Assembly: GCA_000238815.2 (NCBI GenBank)
Contig: AFXB01000001.1
Location: 62,001 to 126,000 of the forward strand
From: SAR116 cluster alpha proteobacterium HIMB100
GTDB lineage: Bacteria; Pseudomonadota; Alphaproteobacteria; Puniceispirillales; Puniceispirillaceae
Direction of reading: 5' to 3'
DNA length: 64,000 nt
The notes beneath the pieces were generated by a model, which saw only the letters and a program-made list of their open reading frames with translations, did no database searches and was not told where the DNA came from. A program made the translations under genes and the position numbers. Positions 1-9,253 of the stretch are shown piece by piece. Each line of letters starts with the position of its first letter. Position 1 is the first letter of the stretch.

Positions 1-242
1 CCGTTGCTGTCTGTATCCAGACGGGCAAAACGCCCTTCCAGCATGTGTTTGACCTCGATAAGGGTAATGGCCTGGTCCTGGTCAGTGTCTGCAGCCAGCA
101 GGGCATGCGGCTGAAGGCTGGTCTTGTTATAATCTGAAGCAGGCTCATCCAGATGGGCAACAGAGACCAGAAAACTGGCCATGCATGTTACGCTGAGGCC
201 GGCAAAGCCTGCCAGCCACACGGCTTGTTGTGTTTTGCCCAT
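1..242 (-). CDS. EF-hand domain protein, 3' end beyond window
   Basis: Reading from the ATG at 242 leftwards gives an N-terminal hydrophobic segment (residues about 6-28), which would act as a signal peptide or membrane anchor, so the protein is probably exported. It is followed by an EF-hand-like calcium loop with Asp at positions 1, 3 and 5 and Glu at 12 (DTDQDQAITLIE), and by the start of a second loop (DTDSNG) exactly at the window edge. A good Shine-Dalgarno, AGGAGAGG, lies just upstream of the ATG. The frame is open to base 1, so the C-terminus is missing. EF-hand proteins bind calcium, but no specific role can be read from this fragment. It is transcribed divergently from the AroE-like gene. 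Confidence 0.7.
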   Translation of the reverse strand, partial: MGKTQQAVWLAGFAGLSVTCMASFLVSVAHLDEPASDYNKTSLQPHALLAADTDQDQAITLIEVKHMLEGRFARLDTDSN

Positions 243-401
243 AATGCCTCTCCTGAAGTCGTTTTGGCTGTCCTTTAAAGGTGATTTTTCACGCTATATA
301 AGATAAGAGTAAGGGCAATTCAGGCTGAATTTAGGCAGCAGTGTGGCAAGAGTCTGATAGCTGATGCTTTGACGCTCTTTTCCGCACAAAACGTACAGAG
401 G

Positions 402-1274
402 ATGACAATAAACGTGTCTCAATCACAATATCAACCCATAGCCCCTGTTACCGGAACCACCCGTTTGTTCGGCTGTATTGCCAGCCCGACAGCTCATGTC
501 CGTGCGCCGATGATTTTTAACCAGATCTTCACAGAGCGGGGCATTGATGCGGTAATGGTGCCGGTGAATATACCGCCTGCGCAACTGCAACAGGGAATAG
601 CTGGCTTGCAGGCCATGGAAAATTTTTATGGTGCAGCAGTCACCATTCCGCACAAGCTGACCCTCGCTGACTTATGTGACGAGCTTGGCCCGGGCGCACA
701 GGCAGCAGCAGCGGTAAACGCAGTTCGTTTTGATCCCGATGGCCGCCTTTATGGCGATAATTTTGATGGTCATGGGTTTGTGGCTGGCCTGCTAGGTGAA
801 AATCCGGCGGATGAGGCCCCTGATGCCATCGTCAATGGCAAATCTATTTTAATTGTTGGCGCTGGTGGGGCGGCCCGGGCCATCGCTTTGTCCTTGTCTG
901 AACATCGCGTGGGCTGTGTGGATGTTATGAACCGGACCCACAGCCGGGCAGAAGAGGCCGTTCAGCTGGTCCACCGTCTGCGTGAGGATGCGCCTGTAAC
1001 CGCTTTGCCTGCAGAAAAGGTAGCTTTTGACAGCTATGATATTGTGATTAACGCCACGCCGCTTGGCTTGCATGAAGATGATGCGTTGCCGCTGGAGATT
1101 GAACGGCTGGGCCCGGAATGTCTGGTCTGTGATATCATTATGATCCCAGAGCGAACCAATTTGATTGAGGCTGCCGAACAGTCTGGTCGGCCAGTTCATA
1201 TTGGTCGTCACATGCTGGATTATCAGATTGATTTGATCGGCTCATTCATTGGGGCATATCAGAAAAACCCCTAA
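402..1274 (+). CDS. Shikimate dehydrogenase-family (AroE-like) oxidoreductase
   Basis: The two-domain AroE fold is recognisable. An N-terminal substrate domain begins at RLFGCIASP and contains VTIPHK with the catalytic Lys, AVNAV and GDNFDG with the catalytic Asp. A Rossmann domain follows with GAGGAARAI and the NADP-type motif NRTHSRAEE, and the C-terminus has MLDYQ with the conserved Gln. Several residues that hold shikimate in E. coli AroE are changed: the two serines of HSxSP are replaced (HVRAP), Asn59 is Ala, and the Thr of NTDG is Phe. An NADP-dependent dehydrogenase of this superfamily is likely, but its substrate may not be shikimate. The ATG at 402 is preferred (290 aa, AGAGG directly before it). 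A TTG at 369 would add 11 residues but lacks a ribosome site. Confidence 0.8.
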   Translation: MTINVSQSQYQPIAPVTGTTRLFGCIASPTAHVRAPMIFNQIFTERGIDAVMVPVNIPPAQLQQGIAGLQAMENFYGAAVTIPHKLTLADLCDELGPGAQAAAAVNAVRFDPDGRLYGDNFDGHGFVAGLLGENPADEAPDAIVNGKSILIVGAGGAARAIALSLSEHRVGCVDVMNRTHSRAEEAVQLVHRLREDAPVTALPAEKVAFDSYDIVINATPLGLHEDDALPLEIERLGPECLVCDIIMIPERTNLIEAAEQSGRPVHIGRHMLDYQIDLIGSFIGAYQKNP

Positions 1275-1350
1275 GTCTGCTTGATTTCATATTGAAAACT
1301 GACGGCTGGCAGATTAAATAGACCACAGAAGAACGGAATGAGGACGGCTG

Positions 1351-1737
1351 ATGGCTGAAGAAACAAGCTGGACCGAAGAGCGTCTTGAAAAGCTGAAAAC
1401 CTTGTGGGATTCAGGCTTGTCTATTTCGCAAATAGGTGAACAACTCGGAGTGACCCGAAACGCTGTTGCTGGTAAGGCGCACAGGTTGAAGCTGCCAAAA
1501 CGCCAGTCGCCGATATCCAAAGGTGAACGCCAGCAAAAACAACAGGAAAAGCAGCGCGACCTGCCACTGCGTCTGGTTTTACGGGATATCAAATGGTCAC
1601 GATCAAAATGTGTCTGGCCGTCCGGAGACCCGAAGACCGTTGAATTTGATTTCTGCGGCGCGCCGATTGTGCCGGGCAAGCCATATTGCTCTGAGCATTG
1701 TGAGATAGCCTATACGACGTCCAGAGATGGAAGCTAG
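1351..1737 (+). CDS. gcrA: GcrA cell cycle regulator
   Basis: GcrA is an alphaproteobacterial transcription factor that binds sigma70 RNA polymerase and promoters carrying CcrM-methylated GANTC sites. The 128-aa product starts with the diagnostic SWTEER and a helix-turn-helix segment (SISQIGEQLGVTRNAVAGKA, residues about 29-48). It ends with the family's C-terminal signature: CVWPSGDP, then FDFCGAPIVPGKPYC and an EHCEIAY segment. It is shorter than Caulobacter GcrA because the central linker is brief. AGGA about 8 bases before the ATG supports the start. Its last 11 bases overlap the start of pepN, so the two are probably co-transcribed and translationally coupled. No ccrM gene is in the window. 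Confidence 0.93.
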   Translation: MAEETSWTEERLEKLKTLWDSGLSISQIGEQLGVTRNAVAGKAHRLKLPKRQSPISKGERQQKQQEKQRDLPLRLVLRDIKWSRSKCVWPSGDPKTVEFDFCGAPIVPGKPYCSEHCEIAYTTSRDGS

Positions 1738-4345
1738 ACAGACACCGGTCCGCATTCACCGTCAAGATTATGCCCCGTTTCCCTGGTTAGTGCGTGAGAC
1801 CCGCCTTGATGTCAGCATCAATGAGCCGGACACAACCGTTGCTGTAACCTTGAGGATTGAAGCAAACCCCGCTGCAGAGGCAACCGATACGCTGGTGCTG
1901 AATGGGCGGAGCTTATCTTTAGTATCTGTCGCGCTGGATGGTCAGATTCTGGCCGCAGATCAGTATCGTCTGGATGAGGATACGCTGCAGATCACCGGCC
2001 TGATTGACCAGCATGAAGTCACGGTCGTTTCTATCTGTGCACCCTACAGCAACACAGCACTTGAAGGGCTGTATTCATCCGGCGACATGCTGTGCACACA
2101 GTGCGAGCCTGAGGGGTTCCGGCGGATTTGCTATTATCCTGACCGGCCGGATGTGATGAGCATATTCACTGTCCGCATTGAAGCTGATGCCAAATATAAA
2201 CAGTTGCTCAGCAATGGGAACAAGCTGGAAGAGGGGGCTGCTGGCATGGGCCGCCAGTTCAGCCTGTGGCATGACCCGCACCCGAAACCCAGCTATCTGT
2301 TTGCTCTTGTTGCCGGTGATTTAGCCTGTGTTGAGGACCAGTTCACAACAGCCTCAGGCCGCACGGTTACCTTGCAGATATGGGTTGAACATGGCAATCG
2401 ACATCTGACTGACCACGCTATGGAAAGTTTGAAAAAATCTATGCGCTGGGATGAAGAGGTTTATGGCCTTGAATATGATCTGGGCCTGTTCCAGATCGTC
2501 GCGGTCAGCCATTTCAACATGGGCGCGATGGAAAATAAGGGCCTGAATATCTTTAACAGCAAATTCGTGCTGGCTGATCCGGCGACGGCAACAGATGATG
2601 ATTTAGGCCGGGTTGAATCGATTATTGCACATGAATATTTCCATAATTGGTCAGGCAACCGGGTGACCTGCCAGGACTGGTTTCAGCTGACCTTGAAAGA
2701 GGGGCTGACCGTTTTCAGGGACCAATGTTTCAGTGCTGATATGCATAATGAAACAGTGAAACGGGCCGAAGATGTGGCGATGCTGCGCGCCATTCAGTTT
2801 CCTGAGGATGCCAGTCCGACTGCCCATCCTATCCGCCCTGAAACCTATTCTGAGATTAATAATTTCTATACCCCAACTGTTTATGAGAAGGGGGCAGAAG
2901 TTATTCGGATGCTGAGCGGGCTTTTAGGGGCTGAGGGCTATCGGCGTGGCGTGGATTTATATTTCCAGCGTCATGATGGTCAGGCGGTCACTTGTGATGA
3001 TTTCCTGGCGGCTCTGGCTGAGGCCAATAATGTTGATTTATCTGCTTTTTCCAGCTGGTACAGCCAGGCAGGTACGCCTGAAGTCACTCTCACACGCACT
3101 ACCCAAAATGCTGATGAGATTGAGCTCAGCCTGTCGCAGAGACTGGCCAAAACAGCTGCCGGGACAGCAACCTTTGCCCAGCCTATTCCTATCCGGCTGG
3201 GACTGGTTAGCGCACAAGGTGAGCCGCACAGTTTCCGCATTGACGGCGGCGCCGCAGCCGCAGAGCATACGGTACTCTTCTCAGCTCCGGAACAGACGGT
3301 TAAGCTGAAGCTCAGTGCACCTGCAACGCAGCCAGTGGTTCCCTCTGCTTTGCGCGGTTTTTCAGCACCGGTGCGGTTGAATGATGATTTGAGCATTGAG
3401 GAATTAGCGGTTCTTGCGGCTCATGATACAGATGGCTTTAACCGCTATGAGGCGTGCCAGCGTCTGGCCCATCTAGCCCTTGATAGCCGGCTGAGCAGAG
3501 GTGAAGCTGATGTGGCAATCGAAGAAGCGCTGGCTTCAGCCCTTTCTCAGACCTGTTCTGATACAGGTTTGCGTGGTGATTACAAGGCCTTATGTCTGTC
3601 GGTCCCGGGTCAGTCAGAAGTCGAGCATCGCACAAAGAGCGCTGATCCCGTAGCGATCTGGACTGCGCGGCAAGAGCTGCAAGGGGCTTTGGGCGCGCGT
3701 CTTGCAAATCTGATCAGCGCCTGTATGGATGATGAGGGGCTGTTTGATACATCAGCCGGGCGGGCATTACGCAACCGGTGTTTATATTTGGGCGTTGCCG
3801 CCGGAATGAATGAGGCGGTTAAGGCGGCTGCTGGACAAAGCTCTGATCTGAATATGACCTTATCTATGGGCGGGCTGGCCGCATTGAACGTGACCGAATA
3901 CCCAGAACGACAAGCTTGCCTGCAGCGGTTTTATGAACGCTGGTCAATGTCATCTTTGGTGATGGAAAAATGGCTCAGTCTGGAAGCCTGTGCGCCTCAT
4001 TCGGGCACAATCGCTCAACTGGAACGTCTGATGGGTGATGCGGTTTTTGATGCGGATAACCCGAACAAAATGCGGTCTGTTCTGGGCGCTTTTGCGAGCG
4101 CAAATCCGGTTCAGTTTCATAAAGCTGATGGCAGTGGTTATCGGTTTATTGCTGAACAGATTGCAGAGCTGGATAGCCGTAATCCTCAGATAGCTGCGCG
4201 TCTGGCGCTTGTGCTCACACGGTTCGGGCATATTGAACCGGCCAGAAAAGCAGAAATGGTGGCTGCTGTTCAGGGGCTTGCGCGTCAGCAGTTTTCTGCA
4301 AATCTTCAGGAAATTGTGGTCAAAGCGTTAGACACAATCAGCTAG
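1727..4345 (+). CDS. pepN: Aminopeptidase N (M1 family zinc metallopeptidase)
   Basis: The product removes N-terminal residues from peptides in the cytoplasm. All M1 hallmarks are present in 872 aa: the exopeptidase motif GAMEN at residues 266-270, the zinc site HEYFH (His302, Glu303, His306) and the third ligand Glu325 in LKEG. The catalytic block is followed by the DUF3458-type Ig-like domain and a long helical C-terminal domain ending in FSANLQEIVVKAL, as in E. coli PepN (870 aa). No signal peptide is visible. The ATG lies inside the end of gcrA, with 11 bases of overlap. The gene ends 12 bases before the convergent helicase gene, and no clear terminator is seen between them. Confidence 0.95.
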   Translation: MEARQTPVRIHRQDYAPFPWLVRETRLDVSINEPDTTVAVTLRIEANPAAEATDTLVLNGRSLSLVSVALDGQILAADQYRLDEDTLQITGLIDQHEVTVVSICAPYSNTALEGLYSSGDMLCTQCEPEGFRRICYYPDRPDVMSIFTVRIEADAKYKQLLSNGNKLEEGAAGMGRQFSLWHDPHPKPSYLFALVAGDLACVEDQFTTASGRTVTLQIWVEHGNRHLTDHAMESLKKSMRWDEEVYGLEYDLGLFQIVAVSHFNMGAMENKGLNIFNSKFVLADPATATDDDLGRVESIIAHEYFHNWSGNRVTCQDWFQLTLKEGLTVFRDQCFSADMHNETVKRAEDVAMLRAIQFPEDASPTAHPIRPETYSEINNFYTPTVYEKGAEVIRMLSGLLGAEGYRRGVDLYFQRHDGQAVTCDDFLAALAEANNVDLSAFSSWYSQAGTPEVTLTRTTQNADEIELSLSQRLAKTAAGTATFAQPIPIRLGLVSAQGEPHSFRIDGGAAAAEHTVLFSAPEQTVKLKLSAPATQPVVPSALRGFSAPVRLNDDLSIEELAVLAAHDTDGFNRYEACQRLAHLALDSRLSRGEADVAIEEALASALSQTCSDTGLRGDYKALCLSVPGQSEVEHRTKSADPVAIWTARQELQGALGARLANLISACMDDEGLFDTSAGRALRNRCLYLGVAAGMNEAVKAAAGQSSDLNMTLSMGGLAALNVTEYPERQACLQRFYERWSMSSLVMEKWLSLEACAPHSGTIAQLERLMGDAVFDADNPNKMRSVLGAFASANPVQFHKADGSGYRFIAEQIAELDSRNPQIAARLALVLTRFGHIEPARKAEMVAAVQGLARQQFSANLQEIVVKALDTIS

Positions 4346-4357
4346 CCGGCAAGTGGC

Positions 4358-5782
4358 TTAGCGCAGAAACGCCGGAATATGATCACAATCTTTAAAGCTG
4401 GTGCCTTTCCAGGCAGGCGGCCGCTTATCCCGATGTGCCTGCTGTTCAGGTTGGTCTTTGCGGGCATTATCATTATTCGCGTCTGCACCATCTGTTGCAG
4501 CAGACGATTTTTGCCGCTTGCGATTGCCACGTGTTGCAGGCTTTTCGCGTTTTGTTTCAGCAGATTTTTCTGTATCAGGCGTCTCAGACCCTGCGGTTAC
4601 CGGAATTGGTTGGCCGGTGAGCTTTTCGATCGCCTGAACCGCCTTTTCATCATCATCGCCGGCGGCAAGAGTGAAAGCGCGGCCCTGTCGTCCTGCACGG
4701 CCGGTTCGGCCAATGCGATGCACATAATCTTCTGCATTTGACGGTACATCGAAATTAAATACATGGCTTACAGTTGGGATATCCAGGCCGCGGGCAGCCA
4801 CATCAGACGCAATCAATAAGGGAACAGTTCCGGTTTTAAAGTCATCAAGGGCAGCCAGACGTGCGCTTTGAGTCATATCGCCATGTAAAGCAGCAGCATT
4901 AAAGCCATGCCGTTTCAGTGAAGACAGTAATGTTGAGATATCACGTTTTCGGTTGCAGAAAATGACCGCGTTCTGAATCTCCTCAGCGCGCAACAGCTCC
5001 CGCAAAGCGCCGCGTTTCTGTTTGCCTGTGGTCCGCAGCAGATGTTGTGTAATTGTATCTGCGGTTGTGGCAGGTTTGGCGACCTCAATCAGCTTTGGAT
5101 TCATCACGAATTTGCGGCCGATTGTATGGATTTCCTCAGACAATGTCGCAGAGAAAAACAAGGTCTGACGCATTACTGGCAGATAGCTGACGATGCGTTC
5201 CACATCAGGGATAAAGCCCATATCCAGCATCCGGTCTGCTTCGTCAATGACCAGGATTTTCACATCCTGCAGCAGGACCTTGCCTCGTTCAAAATGATCC
5301 AGAAGCCTGCCTGGTGTAGCGATCAGAACATCAACACCTTTGCTAAGGGCCGCATCTTGATCTGAAAAACTGACCCCGCCAATCAACAGGGCCATGCTCA
5401 TTTTGTGATTCACAGAGAATTTTTCAAAAGATTCCGCCACTTGGGCGGCAAGCTCTCGCGTTGGTGCCAAAATAAGAGAGCGGGGCATCCGTGCCTTCGC
5501 GCGTCCAGCAGCAAGTATATCGATCATTGGCAGGGTAAAAGAGGCGGTCTTACCTGTTCCGGTTTGAGCTGAGCCCAGAATATCCCGTCCCATCAGTACA
5601 GACGGGATGGATGCACTCTGAATCGGTGTGGGCTGCTCATAGCCAAGCAAAGTGACGGCGTTTACAAGCTCGTTGCTGAGCCCCAAATCAATAAAAGAGG
5701 AAGAGATAGCAAAAAACCCTTTTTTCCAACAGCTGTATCGGCTGTCGATGGCGTTTATATGTGAAGATGACACGCATCTCAC
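4358..5782 (-). CDS. DEAD-box ATP-dependent RNA helicase (RhlE-like)
   Basis: Superfamily 2 helicase motifs occur in order: Q motif GYEQPTPIQ, Walker A AQTGTGKT, PTRELA, TPGRLLDH, VIDEADRMLD, SAT (FFSATLS), ARGLDIP and HRIGRTGRAGR. They are followed by a basic, low-complexity tail rich in Lys, Arg, Gln and Asn, typical of RhlE-type proteins that unwind structured RNA in ribosome assembly or mRNA decay. The start is uncertain. The family normally begins about six residues before the LGL of FIDLGLS, but there is no ATG, GTG or TTG there. The only in-frame ATG gives about 30 extra residues of unusual composition, with a weak GAGTGAG ribosome site. The gene is convergent with pepN. Confidence 0.9.
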   Translation of the reverse strand: MRCVSSSHINAIDSRYSCWKKGFFAISSSFIDLGLSNELVNAVTLLGYEQPTPIQSASIPSVLMGRDILGSAQTGTGKTASFTLPMIDILAAGRAKARMPRSLILAPTRELAAQVAESFEKFSVNHKMSMALLIGGVSFSDQDAALSKGVDVLIATPGRLLDHFERGKVLLQDVKILVIDEADRMLDMGFIPDVERIVSYLPVMRQTLFFSATLSEEIHTIGRKFVMNPKLIEVAKPATTADTITQHLLRTTGKQKRGALRELLRAEEIQNAVIFCNRKRDISTLLSSLKRHGFNAAALHGDMTQSARLAALDDFKTGTVPLLIASDVAARGLDIPTVSHVFNFDVPSNAEDYVHRIGRTGRAGRQGRAFTLAAGDDDEKAVQAIEKLTGQPIPVTAGSETPDTEKSAETKREKPATRGNRKRQKSSAATDGADANNDNARKDQPEQQAHRDKRPPAWKGTSFKDCDHIPAFLR

Positions 5783-5911
5783 TCAAGACAAAGATGCGGA
5801 GAGATTACACCCATTTTACCAGCGGGTCAAATTTCGTGTGATGCTGGCTTTGTCAGTTTCATTTGCTTATACTGCGCGGGCAGGCTTGTGTTTTGTCTAT
5901 AAGGCTAAGTT

Positions 5912-6616
5912 ATGTCCACAATTGTTTTTGTTCCTGGATTATTATGCACTTCTGTGTTGTTTGAGGCCCAGATATCTCATCTGGCCAAAACCAACTCTGT
6001 TGTCATTGCTGACACCACGGGCCTGGACAGTATCACAAAGATGGCAGAGCGCATTTTAGCGCAGACCGATGGCCCATTGATTTTGTTTGGTCTGTCAATG
6101 GGGGGGTATATTGCAATGGAAACCGCACGCCTTGACGCTGAGCGGGTGAGGGGGCTTGGCCTGTTCTCTACCAGCGCACAGGCAGATACACCAGATAAGA
6201 TAAAGATGAGACAAGACTTGGTTCATCTGTCTTCCATTGGAAAATTCAAAGGCGTTACCCCGCGATTACTGCCTAAATTCTTGTCTCCGCAAGCATTGAA
6301 AAATGAAGTGCTGACTGACAGCGTGATGCAGATGGCTACAGAAATTGGCCAACATAATTTTGCCCTTCAGCAGCAAGCGATCATGCAGCGTCGGGACCAT
6401 CGCCCTTATCTGCCTGACTTCAGGTGTCCTGCTGTTGTCCTGTGTGGCGCGCTGGATGCGCTGACCCCGCCAGACCTGTCAGAGGAGATGGCAGACCTGT
6501 TGCCTGATTGCATGCTCACAATCTTGCCAGGTATTGGTCACCTGTCGACGATGGAAGCCCCTGAGGCCTGTTTAGCAGCTATGAAAGCGCTGATTGATAG
6601 GGTTGAACAGGGCTGA
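5912..6616 (+). CDS. Alpha/beta-hydrolase fold protein
   Basis: The 234-aa protein has a complete hydrolase triad: nucleophile Ser62 in the elbow GLSMGG, Asp182 in GALDALTPPD and His210 in PGIGHLSTMEAPEA. An oxyanion-type segment FVPGLLCTSVLF is near the N-terminus. There is no signal peptide, so it is cytoplasmic. Size and motifs fit the small esterase / acyl-hydrolase members of the family. The substrate cannot be told, and neither neighbour suggests a pathway. It is divergent from the helicase, and its end lies 21 bases from the convergent end of parE. Confidence 0.85.
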   Translation: MSTIVFVPGLLCTSVLFEAQISHLAKTNSVVIADTTGLDSITKMAERILAQTDGPLILFGLSMGGYIAMETARLDAERVRGLGLFSTSAQADTPDKIKMRQDLVHLSSIGKFKGVTPRLLPKFLSPQALKNEVLTDSVMQMATEIGQHNFALQQQAIMQRRDHRPYLPDFRCPAVVLCGALDALTPPDLSEEMADLLPDCMLTILPGIGHLSTMEAPEACLAAMKALIDRVEQG

Positions 6617-6637
6617 CTTCAGGGCTGTTTTCACTAA

Positions 6638-8620
6638 TTAAACATCAAGCTCTTGGATTACTTCATAGGCATGTTCGCGGATATAGCCGAACCGCAGCTC
6701 AGGCTTTTTGCCCATCAATGTGGTGACCAGCTTGTCCACATTGCGGCGATCATCTGCGCCATCTTGGTCCCGTCTAGGCAGGCTGACTTGAAGCAGCCTG
6801 CGGGAAGCTGGGTTCATTGTGGTTTCTTTCAACTGAGCAGGAGGCATTTCGCCCAACCCTTTAAAGCGGCTGATATCAACCTTGGATCGTTGGTTGAACA
6901 GTGCTTGCAGAAGATGTTCACGATGTTGGTCATCAAGCGCATAGGCTGTGACCGCACCTTGCGTCATCCGATATAGGGGGGGCTGTGCCAGATATAAATG
7001 ACCCTTTTCAATCAGCTCCGGCATTTCGCGATAAAAATAGGTCATCAATAATGCAGCGATATGAGCTCCGTCAACATCGGCATCTGTCATAATAATGATT
7101 TTGCCATACCGTAGGCCAGACAGCGAAAATTCCTTGCCGCCTTTAACGCCAAGCGCCAAGGCGAGGTCAGATAATTCCTGATTTTGCGATAGTTTATCAG
7201 CTGTCGCACTGGCCACATTCAGGATTTTGCCGCGCAGTGGCAATACAGCCTGGGTTTTGCGGTCTCGTGCTGATTTAGCAGACCCGCCTGCACTGTCACC
7301 TTCAACCAAGAATAATTCGGTAAGTTCGGTATTGGTTTCTGTGCAGTCAGACAATTTACCAGGCAGACGCAACTTACGGGTTGCAGATTTACGGGCAACA
7401 TCCTTTTCTTTGCGTTTGCGTTTGCGGTCTTCCATCCGCTCAATTGCGCGATCCAACAGATCATTGGCCCGTGCCGGTTCAGCAGATAACCAAAGCTCAA
7501 AGCGGTCACGGACCGCGGCTTCGGTTTGTTTAGTGGCATCTGCTGTAACCAGCTTGTCTTTTGTCTGTCCTTGGAATTGCGGGTCTCGCAAAAATACAGA
7601 TAACATTCCTGCGGTTTCCGCCAGTATATCTTCTGCAGTTAAATCTGCGGCTTTTTTCTGGCCGACCAAATCGCCATAGGTGCGCAGGCCTCGTGAAATC
7701 GCCTGTCTGAAGCCGGCTTCATGAGTGCCACCAAGAGGTGTTGGAACCGTGTTGCAATAGGATCGGAAAAACCCGTCTTCAGCAGGGGTCAGCCAAGTGA
7801 TTGCCCATTCAAATTTCTGGCCATCAAGGTCAATCCGGTCAGCAAAGGGCTGGCTCAACAATAACGGCTTATCTTCAGTGGAGTGGTTCAGATAATCTGC
7901 CAGCCCGCCCGGAAAACAAAGCTGCTCCTGTTGCGGGACAGGATGAGATTCGGCAATCAGATGTGCTGCACATTGCCATCTGATTTCCACACCGGCAAAC
8001 AGATAGGCCTTTGATAAGGCCATCCGATATAGCAATTCTGGCTTAAACCGGCAGTCTGCGCCAAAAATATCTTCGTCGGGTGAAAAGCGGATTAAGGTTC
8101 CGCGGCGGTTTGATGCTTTGCCAACAAGCTCAACAGGACCTGTGGGCTTGCCGCGGGAAAAAGACTGTTTATACAGCGTCTTTTCGCGGGCGACCTCTAC
8201 CTCCAGATGGCTTGACAAGGCATTCACAACAGAGGCGCCAACGCCATGCAGCCCGCCTGAGGTTTGGTAAGCTTTTCCAGAAAATTTGCCGCCAGCATGA
8301 AGCGTGGTCAGAATCACTTCAAGAGCTGATTTATCTGGAAATTTCGGATGCGGATCAACCGGAATGCCGCGCCCGTTATCACGGATGCTGAGAGTGTTTT
8401 GATCTTCAACTGCAATTTCAATCCAGCTGGCGTGTCCGGCGACGGCCTCATCCATGGAATTATCCAGAATTTCAGCCGCCAAATGATGTAAGGCGCGCTC
8501 ATCAGTACCCCCGATATACATACCCGGGCGATGCCGGACGGGTTCCAGACCCTCCAGAACTTCGATTTCACTGGCGTCATAACCAGATTTTGTGCTGCCA
8601 TTGGTAAATAAATCAGACAT
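6638..8620 (-). CDS. parE: DNA topoisomerase IV subunit B
   Basis: This is the ATPase and TOPRIM subunit of topoisomerase IV, which decatenates daughter chromosomes with ParC. The GHKL ATPase motifs are EILDNSMDEA, DNGRGIPV and GGLHGVGASVVNALS. The TOPRIM motifs are VEGDSAGGSAKSARDRKTQA, LPLRGKILNV and MTDADVDGAHI. The signature GLGEMPPAQLKETTMNP marks ParE, since GyrB usually has EMNPEQLWETT. The start at 8620 (MSDLFTNG) gives 660 aa and has AGGT upstream. A longer reading frame to 8698 adds 26 hydrophobic residues that do not belong to the family. No parC is in the window. Confidence 0.95.
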   Translation of the reverse strand: MSDLFTNGSTKSGYDASEIEVLEGLEPVRHRPGMYIGGTDERALHHLAAEILDNSMDEAVAGHASWIEIAVEDQNTLSIRDNGRGIPVDPHPKFPDKSALEVILTTLHAGGKFSGKAYQTSGGLHGVGASVVNALSSHLEVEVAREKTLYKQSFSRGKPTGPVELVGKASNRRGTLIRFSPDEDIFGADCRFKPELLYRMALSKAYLFAGVEIRWQCAAHLIAESHPVPQQEQLCFPGGLADYLNHSTEDKPLLLSQPFADRIDLDGQKFEWAITWLTPAEDGFFRSYCNTVPTPLGGTHEAGFRQAISRGLRTYGDLVGQKKAADLTAEDILAETAGMLSVFLRDPQFQGQTKDKLVTADATKQTEAAVRDRFELWLSAEPARANDLLDRAIERMEDRKRKRKEKDVARKSATRKLRLPGKLSDCTETNTELTELFLVEGDSAGGSAKSARDRKTQAVLPLRGKILNVASATADKLSQNQELSDLALALGVKGGKEFSLSGLRYGKIIIMTDADVDGAHIAALLMTYFYREMPELIEKGHLYLAQPPLYRMTQGAVTAYALDDQHREHLLQALFNQRSKVDISRFKGLGEMPPAQLKETTMNPASRRLLQVSLPRRDQDGADDRRNVDKLVTTLMGKKPELRFGYIREHAYEVIQELDV

Positions 8621-8867
8621 GATGTACCTGCGCGTTTCACGACCTTCTGGCTTGGTTTTACAACATATAGGGGGGCAGGAAAAGAAAAGAAACAACATAC
8701 TGAGGCTGAAACTTTACCGTTTTTTCATAAGTTTGTGCTAGTCTTAAGGAATGGTCCTGAAGGGACGTCTGTGGCAAATGCAAGGCGGGGATCAGAAATC
8801 AGAACAGAGGAGTGGAGAAATTCTTTGATGATACAAAGATGGAGTCTCCATATGTTTATATTTTGCT

Positions 8868-9191
8868 TTGGTTGCAAAACAGTCCCGCTCTATTGCCCGT
8901 GAAAAATGCTGTCGCCGTTTGATGCTTATCCTGCTCAGCTGTCTGGTGCTCGCCTTTGCGATCCTGCCTGATTATGTGATTGCAGAAACAGATAATGAAA
9001 CAATGCAACAGGCTGCAACAGAGCCTGTGCGCACACAAGCCGATAAATTTAAATGGAAATTTATTATTTGTCTGCTTGTGCCGGTCGACGTCCTGCCGGC
9101 CAGCTCCGGCGATAGACGCCGAAAGGGTGGGGCAGGGCTGCTCAGCACGTTAGGGGGGCTGACAATAAACGGCCTCATGATCGCACATTAA
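8868..9191 (+). CDS. Possible small exported protein, unrecognised
   Basis: This open frame of up to 107 codons lies between the divergent start of parE and the glnA terminator. It has no ATG at its head: TTG 8868 is possible, and ATG 8922 would give a shorter protein beginning MLILLSCLVLAFAILP. That stretch looks like a signal peptide or membrane anchor. A second hydrophobic stretch (FIICLLVPVDVLP), then a basic patch (DRRRKGGAG) and a short nonpolar end follow. No ribosome site is convincing and no family is recognised. It could be non-coding. The about 245 bases upstream (8621-8867) show nothing definite. Confidence 0.28.
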   Translation: MVAKQSRSIAREKCCRRLMLILLSCLVLAFAILPDYVIAETDNETMQQAATEPVRTQADKFKWKFIICLLVPVDVLPASSGDRRRKGGAGLLSTLGGLTINGLMIAH

Positions 9192-9222
9192 AAAAGCCCC
9201 GAACCAAGCCAGGTCCGGGGCC
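9190..9222 (-). terminator. Rho-independent terminator of glnA
   Basis: On the minus strand, just after the glnA stop codon, a GC-rich hairpin (arms 9196-9205 and 9212-9221, one mismatch, 6-base loop) is followed by six T residues (A-run 9190-9195 on the plus strand). This is a standard intrinsic terminator for the glnB-glnA unit. On the plus strand the hairpin is followed only by a short T-rich stretch, so it may also weakly stop transcription from the left. Confidence 0.85.
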
Positions 9223-9253
9223 TTTGATTTACCAGCCGAAAGGCTGACGAGGA

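Noticed and set aside
5652..6059. 135-codon plus-strand frame
   Set aside because: It is antisense to the helicase start and out of frame with the hydrolase gene, both of which have clear motifs.
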